The notes under the pieces are model-generated. The model searched no databases. It was not told where the DNA came from and saw nothing but the letters and a program-made list of their open reading frames with translations. A stretch of DNA of 14,972 nt from a bacterium (GTDB lineage: Bacteria; Patescibacteriota; Minisyncoccia; Phycocordibacterales; PALSA-1337). The translations under genes and the position numbers were made by a program. Of this stretch, positions 1-6,807 are shown piece by piece. Location: assembly GCA_030648705.1 (NCBI GenBank), contig JAUSHF010000007.1, forward strand, positions 1 to 14,972, given 5' to 3'. The first letter of the stretch is position 1, and every line of letters starts with the position of its first letter.

Positions 1-491
1 TCTAATAATTCATAAGTATTACCTTCAATCTTTGATGATTTCCAAGATAATTCTATAATGAATCTTTCTAGCTCTTTTTCTGCTAGTGTATTAGATAAAT
101 TCTCTATTTGTTTCTTGTAAAAATCGGTGGCGTCATTTAAAATAGATTTTTCTTCCTCGGTAAATATATAATCATTAAAAGAATCAAACAATGAGAAAGA
201 ATATCCTTTTAAACCGTAACGCTTATCTGGTTCTATTGAATTATATTTACTTATATCCACATTTGTAAGTAATCTACCAAGGTAACTTATATCGTATTTT
301 ACTGATCTCCCAGCACCAGAAATTATCAGTAAACCAGCTTCTTTCATATCCGATAGTGTGCGTTTTACTGTAACTAGAGAGATTGAATTTCCTTGTGTGG
401 TCAATTCACCATGAATATCAGATGATGACATCTGACCTTTCTCTATGAAAATAGAGAGGATATTTTGTTCATTTTGAGCTATTTTTAACAT
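1..491 (-). CDS. Fic family protein with N-terminal winged-helix domain (partial, 3' end outside window)
   Basis: My translation of the minus strand from the ATG at 491-489 gives 163 residues that run off the left edge. Residues 1-75 look like a winged helix-turn-helix: a helical start (MLKIAQNEQNILSIFIEKG), a recognition-helix-like stretch around SLVTVKRTLSDMKEAGLL, and a wing ending GAGRSVKYDIS. Residues 140-163 contain ELSWKSSKIEGNTYELL. This matches the N-terminal inhibitory helix of class II Fic proteins, pattern [S/T]xxxE[G/N], here S152 to E156-G157. In the family, the glutamate blocks the ATP gamma-phosphate site and restrains AMP transfer to target hydroxyls. The catalytic HPFxxGNGR loop would lie beyond the window and cannot be checked, so activity is inferred. 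No Shine-Dalgarno is visible. The operator-like palindrome just upstream suggests autoregulation by the winged helix. It is divergent from ileS. A Fic-fold regulator without enzyme activity is the alternative. Confidence 0.8.
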   Translation of the reverse strand, partial: MLKIAQNEQNILSIFIEKGQMSSSDIHGELTTQGNSISLVTVKRTLSDMKEAGLLIISGAGRSVKYDISYLGRLLTNVDISKYNSIEPDKRYGLKGYSFSLFDSFNDYIFTEEEKSILNDATDFYKKQIENLSNTLAEKELERFIIELSWKSSKIEGNTYELL

Positions 492-537
492 AATCGTATC
501 ATTTAGTACCTATAATCGTATCAAATTGATACGATTA
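491..537. promoter_or_regulatory. Operator-like palindrome and extra half-site upstream of the Fic gene
   Basis: Positions 513-537 form a perfect 25-base palindrome: arms TAATCGTATCAA and TTGATACGATTA around one central A. The core TAATCGTATC recurs at 491-500, exactly 22 bases (about two helical turns) from the copy at 513, and overlaps the Fic start codon. Three half-sites between the Fic start and the ileS promoter fit a dimer or oligomer binding site. The winged-helix domain of the Fic protein itself is the obvious candidate repressor. It could also affect ileS, whose putative -10 lies 33 bases further on. Binding is inferred. Confidence 0.65.
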
Positions 538-569
538 AGCAAGCTGGCACTGGATTTTGCCATAAAAAA

Positions 570-578
570 TGCTAAAAT
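570..578 (+). promoter_or_regulatory. Candidate extended -10 promoter for ileS
   Basis: TGCTAAAAT fits an extended -10 (TGnTAtaAT). No good -35 sits 17 bases upstream. TTGCCA at 557-562 with TATATT at 582-587 is an alternative with a 19-base spacer. The implied leader is about 20 bases and has no Shine-Dalgarno. Motif match only. Confidence 0.35.
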
Positions 579-604
579 GGCTATATTCGCTATAAAAATT
601 TAAT

Positions 605-3600
605 ATGGATAAAAAAAGCGCTCAAAATACAGAAAAAGCTGAAACAGCTCAAAAAATAGAAAAAAGTAAAGTAGCTCTTCGAGAAGAAGAGATTTTAAAA
701 TTTTGGGAAGAAAATAAGATTTTTAAAAAGTCTTTAGAGAAGAATTCACCGCTTGGCGAATACGTCTTTTACGATGGGCCTCCGTTTGCCACAGGGACTC
801 CGCATTACGGGCATATTTTAGCTGGAACTATTAAGGATGCCGTCACGAGGTACAAGACTATGCGAGGTTACCACGTACCTCGAAAGTGGGGATGGGATTG
901 TCACGGTCTGCCAGTTGAGAATTTGATAGAAAAAGAACTCGGTCTGAAATCAAAAATCGATATAGAAAAAATGGGAATTGCTAAATTTAATTCTCATGCT
1001 CGTGCATCCGTCCTTCGCTATGCCCACATCTGGCGTGAACTCGTGCCTCGTTTTGGAAGATGGGTAGATATGGATAATGATTACAGAACAATGGACTCTT
1101 CATATACAGAATCTGTCTGGTGGGTTTTTTCAGAATTATATAAAAAAGGTCTCATATACGAAGGCTTTAAATCAATGCATCTCTGTCCACATTGTGAGAC
1201 TACTCTTTCAAACTTCGAGGTGAATCAGGGATACAAAGATATAACAGACATTTCTGTATATGTTAAATTTGAATTGGTAAAAGATAAAAAATGGAGTGCT
1301 GAGATGACAGGAAATTCCGAAGGAAATCCAGAGCGAACTTTTTTGGTAGCTTGGACTACTACACCTTGGACTTTGCCGGGAAATTCTGCGCTCGCAATAA
1401 ATCCAGAAATCACATACGTAAAAGTAAAAAATGATAATGACATTTTAATATTAGCGAAAGATCGTCTCGCATTTTTATCATCAGTTTTGAAAAAAGAATT
1501 GACAAGCACAGAAGAATTTAAAGGTAAAGAATTATTGGATAAGAGGTATAAACCACTATTTGATTATTATTTTAATGACAAAGAATTAAAGAATCGCAAC
1601 AATGGCTGGAAAGTTTATGGTGCAGAATTCGTAACCACTACAGATGGTACTGGAATAGTTCATATTGCTCCAGCATTTGGAAGCGATGACTATGATTTGT
1701 CCCTTAAAGAAAAACTTCCTTTTATACAGCATGTCGGCACTGACGGAAAATTCAGAAAAGAAGTCACCGATTTCGCTGGTCAAAATGTAAAGCCTAAGAA
1801 CGAAGAAGGGGAAAAAGGCGCTCATCAGAGAGCAGATATAGAAATAATTAAGAATTTGGCAGGTAAGGGTGTGCTTCTAGCTAAAGAGAAATTAATTCAC
1901 TCATATCCACATTGTTGGAGATGTTACACTCCACTTCTTAACTATGCCACTTCTTCATGGTTTGTAGAGGTTTCAAAATTTAAAGATAAATTAGTTAAAG
2001 CAAATTCCAAAGTCAAATGGGTTCCAGAAGAAATAGGTGAGGGAAGATTCGGAAAGTGGCTAGAGGGAGCACGCGACTGGGCAATATCACGCTCTAGATA
2101 CTGGGGCGCGCCTTTACCTGTATGGAAATGTGTAGAATGTAAAAAGGTGAAGGTTATAAGTTCACTAGATGATATTATCAAAGCGAATCCTGAGAAGAAT
2201 AAATACTTAGTAATGAGACATGGTGAATCAAACAGCAATGTGGCATTCAATGTCAGTGATGATATAAAAAACGATGATCATTTAACTGATAATGGGAAAA
2301 AGCAAATCGAAGAAATTTCTAAAAAATTAGCAAAAGAAAAAATAGATCTCATAATCTCTTCTCCTTTTCCTAGAACGATGGAAACGGCTAATATTGTAGC
2401 TGAAAATATCGGATACGATAAGAATAATATCATTAAGGAGGATAGATTGATAGAAATTCAAACTGGTGGGCATAATGGTCAAGATTGGAAAGAATTCAAT
2501 AAACATTTTGGAAGTCTAGATAAATGGGCAAGCTGTAATATTGGTGATTCTGAATCTATTTGTGATGTTAGAAAAAGAATTGTAAAGACGGTAGACGATT
2601 TAGAAGAAAAATATAAAGGCAAAAATATTCTAATTATTTCTCATGGTGCACCAGTCAGAATAATGCGTGCAATATCTGATAAAATTTCTTTCTATGATAT
2701 TAATTTCGAAGATGTTAAGAATGGAGAATATTATGAAGTAAAATGGTTATCTAAGCCTAGAAATGAAGATGGGGAAATAGATTTCCACAGACCGTTTATA
2801 GACGAAGTGGTGATGGATTGTAAATGTGGTGGAAAAATGAAGAGAGTTCCAGAGGTGTTCGACTGTTGGTTTGAATCAGGTGCAATGCCATATGGGGAAG
2901 TTAATTATAAAGGAGTTAAAAACAAAGATTTTCATTTCCCAGCGGACTTCATAGGTGAAGGACAAGATCAAACACGTGGATGGTTCTACTCTATGATAGT
3001 GCTCGGTGTGGCTCTGTTTGGTGAATCACCATATAAAAATGTACTGGTGAATGGAATGCTATTAGCAGAAGATGGACAGAAAATGTCTAAGTCAAAGAGG
3101 AATTATCCAGATCCAGTAGATGTGATAAATAAATTCGGTATGGATGCTGTGAGATACTACATGCTTTCTTCTCCCGCTGTGAATGCAGAGGATATTAGAT
3201 TTACTGAGAGTGGAGTGGATGAAGTTTCGAAGAAAAATATAAATAGATTAGATAATGTGATTTCTTTTTACGAAATGTATTCAGAAGGAAATGTAATAGC
3301 CGAGGAAGCTTTAAATTCAAAAAATGTATTAGACGAATGGTTAATCGTTAAATTAAATGAATTAGTAAATTCAGTAAGTAAAGGATTAGAGTCGTATGAA
3401 TTAGGAAAAGCTTCGAGACCAATAGCTCCTTTTATAGAAGACCTATCAGTCTGGTATCTTCGCCGTTCTCGTGACAGATTTAAATCAGACGATGAAAAAG
3501 ATAAGCGTTTTGCTCTAGCCACGACTAAATATGTACTCAGAGAATTGTCGAAGGTGATGGCTCCATTTATGCCGTTCTTTGCAGAATCTTTATACCAAAG

Positions 3601-4180
3601 ATTATCTGATAAGGATGTAGTAGATAGTGTGCACTTAGCTAATTGGCCTTTAAGTCAGAAAATTTCTGAAAAAGATGAGAAAATCTTAAAAGATATGCAT
3701 AATGTCAGAAATATTGTAACTCTCGGTTTAGAAGCTAGGTCAAAGGCGAATATAAAGGTGCGACAGCCGCTCGCTTCGCTCGCGGCCAATATCACCGACC
3801 TCTCTCCCGAACTACTCGAACTCATAAAAGACGAATTAAATGTAAAAAAAGTAATTCAAATAGAAGGAATTAAAAATGGTGCAGTGAATTTAGACACTAA
3901 TATTTCTAAAGAACTTAACGAAGAGGGAATGATTCGCGACCTGATACGTGCTTTACAAGAACAAAGAAAGAAAATGGGACTCATACCATCTGATTTAGTG
4001 TCTTTGTCTATTTCAAAAAATGAATTAGTGTATTTAGACAAAATTATCATGGTTCCAGATTATGAAGTAATGATAAAAAAAGTTGCGGGCGTCAAAGAAA
4101 TAAAATTTAATGAAATAGACAAAGGATTGGAAATAGAGATAGCAGAAAAGAAAATAAAAGTTTCATTAGAAAAAGTTTAA
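605..4180 (+). CDS. ileS: Isoleucyl-tRNA synthetase with inserted histidine-phosphatase domain
   Basis: This cytoplasmic class I enzyme charges tRNA-Ile with isoleucine. The order is: HIGH motif as HYGH at 67-70 after PPFATGTP; CPHC at 194-197; editing (CP1) domain with WTTTPWTLPGN at 250-260 and GTGIVHIAP at 348-356; CWRC at 437-440; CVEC at 509-512; CKCGG at 739-743; then FDCWFESG. KMSKS is at 826-830 and a helical anticodon-binding domain follows from about 900. GWDCHGLPVE and KMSKSKRNYPDP resemble the eukaryote-like type 2 IleRS, a form known for low mupirocin sensitivity; that trait is inferred here. At 1191 residues it is longer than usual because residues about 531-705 are a phosphoglycerate-mutase-like domain between CVEC and CKCGG. 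The first 25 residues are a Lys/Glu-rich extension, so a later start cannot be excluded. No Shine-Dalgarno is seen. recO follows 5 bases after the stop. Confidence 0.97.
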   Translation: MDKKSAQNTEKAETAQKIEKSKVALREEEILKFWEENKIFKKSLEKNSPLGEYVFYDGPPFATGTPHYGHILAGTIKDAVTRYKTMRGYHVPRKWGWDCHGLPVENLIEKELGLKSKIDIEKMGIAKFNSHARASVLRYAHIWRELVPRFGRWVDMDNDYRTMDSSYTESVWWVFSELYKKGLIYEGFKSMHLCPHCETTLSNFEVNQGYKDITDISVYVKFELVKDKKWSAEMTGNSEGNPERTFLVAWTTTPWTLPGNSALAINPEITYVKVKNDNDILILAKDRLAFLSSVLKKELTSTEEFKGKELLDKRYKPLFDYYFNDKELKNRNNGWKVYGAEFVTTTDGTGIVHIAPAFGSDDYDLSLKEKLPFIQHVGTDGKFRKEVTDFAGQNVKPKNEEGEKGAHQRADIEIIKNLAGKGVLLAKEKLIHSYPHCWRCYTPLLNYATSSWFVEVSKFKDKLVKANSKVKWVPEEIGEGRFGKWLEGARDWAISRSRYWGAPLPVWKCVECKKVKVISSLDDIIKANPEKNKYLVMRHGESNSNVAFNVSDDIKNDDHLTDNGKKQIEEISKKLAKEKIDLIISSPFPRTMETANIVAENIGYDKNNIIKEDRLIEIQTGGHNGQDWKEFNKHFGSLDKWASCNIGDSESICDVRKRIVKTVDDLEEKYKGKNILIISHGAPVRIMRAISDKISFYDINFEDVKNGEYYEVKWLSKPRNEDGEIDFHRPFIDEVVMDCKCGGKMKRVPEVFDCWFESGAMPYGEVNYKGVKNKDFHFPADFIGEGQDQTRGWFYSMIVLGVALFGESPYKNVLVNGMLLAEDGQKMSKSKRNYPDPVDVINKFGMDAVRYYMLSSPAVNAEDIRFTESGVDEVSKKNINRLDNVISFYEMYSEGNVIAEEALNSKNVLDEWLIVKLNELVNSVSKGLESYELGKASRPIAPFIEDLSVWYLRRSRDRFKSDDEKDKRFALATTKYVLRELSKVMAPFMPFFAESLYQRLSDKDVVDSVHLANWPLSQKISEKDEKILKDMHNVRNIVTLGLEARSKANIKVRQPLASLAANITDLSPELLELIKDELNVKKVIQIEGIKNGAVNLDTNISKELNEEGMIRDLIRALQEQRKKMGLIPSDLVSLSISKNELVYLDKIIMVPDYEVMIKKVAGVKEIKFNEIDKGLEIEIAEKKIKVSLEKV
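2195..2719 (+). other. Histidine-phosphatase (PGM-like) domain embedded in IleRS
   Basis: This part of ileS encodes residues about 531-705 and has the full signature of the histidine phosphatase superfamily. The nucleophile loop is LVMRHGES (R538, H539). SSPFPRTMETA follows, with R590. The region around RLIEIQTGG supplies the likely acid E617. The second catalytic histidine is in ISHGAP (H680). The remaining spacing, including LTDNGKKQIEEISKKL after the first motif, is also typical. The domain lies between SSLDDI and FHRPFID. In ordinary type 2 IleRS these two stretches are close together, so this is an insertion rather than a terminal fusion. All catalytic residues are kept, so phosphatase or mutase activity is plausible. 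The substrate is unknown. Confidence 0.93.
3766..3787 (+). repeat. GC-rich tandem motif inside ileS
   Basis: Within AT-rich ileS, CGCTCGC occurs twice as a direct repeat (3768-3774 and 3777-3783) separated by TT. It is flanked by GCCGC (3766-3770) and GCGGC (3782-3786), an inverted pair. The stretch codes normally for PLASLAA, and GC-rich codons continue to about 3835. It could be an interspersed short repeat or a recombined patch. Its role is unknown. Confidence 0.5.
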
Positions 4181-4185
4181 GAAAT

Positions 4186-4770
4186 GTGGCATACAATATC
4201 TACACAACTCCAGCATTCTTAGTATCTTCATTTGAGCACGGTGAGGCAGATAAATTCTACAAGATATATACGAGAGATTTAGGGATGGTAAATGTAACAG
4301 CGAAGGGGATTCGCAAACAAGATTCGAAATTAGGAATGCATCTTTTGGAATTTAGGAAAATAAATTTGTCGTTAGTTAGAGGGAAGGAGGTGTGGCGGGC
4401 GACTAGCGCTACGGTGGAGCTACTGTATGAAGGAGTTATTTCTAACGTAAAGAAACGTACCGCCTACGGCAGGATCATCTCGCTAGTCGCCCGCCTAATC
4501 CCCGGCGAAGAAAACCATTTAATTGTTTTCAATGCTTTAAGTTACTGCTTCCTCGCTCTTAACACTCAAAAAACAGAAAATATTCTCGCTATAGAAAGCA
4601 TTACTCTCATTCGCATTTTATATTATCTAGGATATATAAAAAAAGACGATACGATTTCCAAATATATAAATGATGAAGAAATTACTGAAGAATTATCTGA
4701 TTTAGCTGTAAAAGAAAAATCAGCACTTCTCTCACATATAAATCACGCCTTAAAAGAAAGCCAATTATAA
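4186..4770 (+). CDS. recO: DNA repair protein RecO (short form)
   Basis: RecO helps RecR load RecA on SSB-coated single-stranded DNA in the RecFOR pathway and anneals complementary strands. The N-terminal 80 residues fit its OB fold: YTTPAFLVSSFEHGEADKFY is the usual start, followed by LGMVNVTAKGIRK and LLEFRKINLSLVRGKEVWR. A helical part follows with VKKRTAYGRIISLVARLIPGE. The protein has 194 residues, against about 240 in typical RecO. It ends without the C-terminal CxxC zinc-finger pairs found in many homologues, so it is a reduced form; no frameshift is visible. The start is GTG at 4186, 5 bases after the ileS stop, without a Shine-Dalgarno. An ATG at 4184 is out of frame. recO close to glyS is a familiar bacterial neighbourhood. 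The gene holds a GC-rich inverted repeat, listed separately. Confidence 0.85.
   Translation: MAYNIYTTPAFLVSSFEHGEADKFYKIYTRDLGMVNVTAKGIRKQDSKLGMHLLEFRKINLSLVRGKEVWRATSATVELLYEGVISNVKKRTAYGRIISLVARLIPGEENHLIVFNALSYCFLALNTQKTENILAIESITLIRILYYLGYIKKDDTISKYINDEEITEELSDLAVKEKSALLSHINHALKESQL
4394..4495. repeat. Perfect 15-bp GC-rich inverted repeat inside recO
   Basis: The left arm GGCGGGCGACTAGCG (4394-4408) and the right arm CGCTAGTCGCCCGCC (4481-4495) are exact reverse complements across 72 bases. Both arms are coding (WRATSA and LVARL), use codons richer in G and C than the rest of the gene, and lie within intact RecO sequence. No insertion in the protein is apparent. It could form an mRNA or cruciform stem, or mark a short mobile or recombined repeat. 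Confidence 0.75.
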
Positions 4771-4787
4771 TATATAATATAGAGTAT

Positions 4788-6737
4788 ATGGAATCTAATC
4801 CAAAAGAACAAAATAAAATCGAAGATTTAAAGAAGTCTCTCTACTCTAGGGATACTCCAAATATTATGAGAGATAAGAGAGGTTTCTTTCATAAGGAAGA
4901 ATTCGACGTAGAGAATAATTGGTCACAAACAGAGAAGTCGAAGTTAGACGTACATCCCGAAGAAGACTTCGGACATCAAAAAAAGTCCGTGAGTTTCTTT
5001 AAATTATTTTTCGCCACGTCAGTTCTCTTTTTTCTAATAGCTGGAGGCTATGCCCTATATTCTTTTCTTAATGGTGGTAATACAGTATCTGCACAAAATG
5101 TAGATATATTAATCGCAGGTCCAGTATCTGTGGCGGGTGGTGAACAAGCTTCTTTTAATGTTCAAGTCTTTAATAAAAATTCCATTAAATTAGAAGTCGT
5201 AGATTTAAAAATAGAATTTCCAACAGGTACAGCAGAAGCAGATAATACAGCTGTCGAGCTCAGAAGATACGACAAAATTCTCGGTGATATAGAGCCCGGT
5301 TCCGTAGCACAGGATAATATTCGAGCAATATTCTTTGGCGAGGAAAATAGTAAAAAGTTAGTCAAAGTAAAAATAGAATATCGTATACCCGGATCGAACG
5401 CTATAATTCCGAAAGAGAAAACATATGAATTTTTCATACAGTCTTCACCTGTGAATATTTTAGTTTCAGGAAATAAAGAAGTTATTTCTGGCCAAGATGT
5501 TTCTTTTGAAGCGAGAATTATTTCCAATTCAAATCAAGTTCTAAAGAACGTATTATTAAACGTCGTGTATCCATTCGGCTTTAAATTTACAAGCGGAAGT
5601 ACTGCTCCTACTTTTGGAAATAATATTTGGTCTCTCGGTGATTTGCCTCCTAAATCTACGAAGGTTATAAAAATAAATGGAAAGATTACAGGCCAAGATG
5701 ATGAGAGTAGAGTATTCAGATTTACTATTGGTTCAAAGAGTGTGGGAGATGAAAAAATCATTGGAACGCCTTTTATCTCTATTTCTCAAGATGTACAAAT
5801 AAAGAAGCCATTCCTCAGCGCTAGATTAGTAATAGGTAACACTGATTCTAGTGGTGATTATACAGCTAAACCGGGTGAGACTATTAAAGCAGATTTATAT
5901 TTTAAAAATAATCTTACCGTTCCTATTAGTAGTGCCGAGATAAAATTAAAATTCGGTGGCAATGCTTTTATCAAAGAAAATGTCGACACTTCAGATGGAC
6001 TATATCGTATGTCTGAAAAGACTATTACGTGGAATAGATCTACTGCTAATTTTCTAGATTCTATCGCTCCCGGCGAAGAAGGAAAAGTTTCATTTAATTT
6101 TGAGCCTATGGATATTGGTATTGGTTCTAGTGAACTTACAAAGAATCCAGAAGTCACTCTAGATTTAAGTTTGAAAGGCAATAGAGTTTTAGAGAACGAT
6201 GTTCCAGAACAAATAACATCTACTTTACAAAAGATTGTTAAAGTCTTACCTAGAATGTCTATTTCTGGAAAGATAGTCAGGTCGTCACCTCCTTTTGATA
6301 ATACTGGACCTATTCCACCTAAAGTAGATACGAAGACTACATATACTGTAATCTGGACTTTAACTACTACATCAAGTAGTATTGGAAATGCTGTGGTAGA
6401 AACTATTCTGCCTGCATATATGGACTGGGGAGAAGAGACTACGGCCGTTGACGAGGACATGATTTATAATCCTGTGGAGAAGAAAATCACTTGGAATGTC
6501 GGTAAATTACCTGCATATACAGGAGTAGGATCATTTAAAAAGCAGGTAGCATTTAAAGTTATTTTGATTCCGACATTATCACAAGCAGGAAATATTGTTA
6601 CTTTAATAAATAATGCTGTGCTAGTAGGAAGAGATGACTTCACTGGCACGAATTTAGAAGCTAGTCATTCAGAATTAAATACTCGTTTCTCATCAGATCC
6701 TTCATTTAGAAATGGTGATGAAAATGTCGCAAGATAA
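4788..6737 (+). CDS. Membrane-anchored extracytoplasmic protein with tandem Ig-like domains
   Basis: I do not recognise a named family. Residues 1-66 are charged, without a signal peptide, and probably cytoplasmic. Residues about 70-93 (FFKLFFATSVLFFLIAGGYA and on) form one transmembrane helix. The rest, about 555 residues, is beta-rich, almost free of cysteine, and should be outside the membrane. Related sandwich domains start near V105 (VDILIAGPVSVAGGEQASFN), V222 (VNILVSGNKEVISGQDVSFE), about 342 (LSARLVIGNTDSSGDYTAKP) and about 490 (MSISGKIV, then TTYTVIWTLTTTS and ITWNVGKLP). The pattern resembles DUF11/CARDB-like cell-surface repeats, so a surface or envelope structural role is inferred. 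It starts 17 bases after recO and precedes glyS by 70 bases, so it probably shares their transcript. No enzymatic motif is visible. Confidence 0.8.
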   Translation: MESNPKEQNKIEDLKKSLYSRDTPNIMRDKRGFFHKEEFDVENNWSQTEKSKLDVHPEEDFGHQKKSVSFFKLFFATSVLFFLIAGGYALYSFLNGGNTVSAQNVDILIAGPVSVAGGEQASFNVQVFNKNSIKLEVVDLKIEFPTGTAEADNTAVELRRYDKILGDIEPGSVAQDNIRAIFFGEENSKKLVKVKIEYRIPGSNAIIPKEKTYEFFIQSSPVNILVSGNKEVISGQDVSFEARIISNSNQVLKNVLLNVVYPFGFKFTSGSTAPTFGNNIWSLGDLPPKSTKVIKINGKITGQDDESRVFRFTIGSKSVGDEKIIGTPFISISQDVQIKKPFLSARLVIGNTDSSGDYTAKPGETIKADLYFKNNLTVPISSAEIKLKFGGNAFIKENVDTSDGLYRMSEKTITWNRSTANFLDSIAPGEEGKVSFNFEPMDIGIGSSELTKNPEVTLDLSLKGNRVLENDVPEQITSTLQKIVKVLPRMSISGKIVRSSPPFDNTGPIPPKVDTKTTYTVIWTLTTTSSSIGNAVVETILPAYMDWGEETTAVDEDMIYNPVEKKITWNVGKLPAYTGVGSFKKQVAFKVILIPTLSQAGNIVTLINNAVLVGRDDFTGTNLEASHSELNTRFSSDPSFRNGDENVAR

Positions 6738-6807
6738 TTTGTAAAAAACGACAAGCCGAAAAAGTGGAAAATAAAAAAAACAGAAAAAATAAATTTCAAA
6801 TAATAAA

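Noticed and set aside
5858..6460. Minus-strand open frame of 200 codons
   Set aside because: It is antisense to the Ig-like surface protein, with no recognisable motif. Low stop density in the reverse of this codon usage explains its length.
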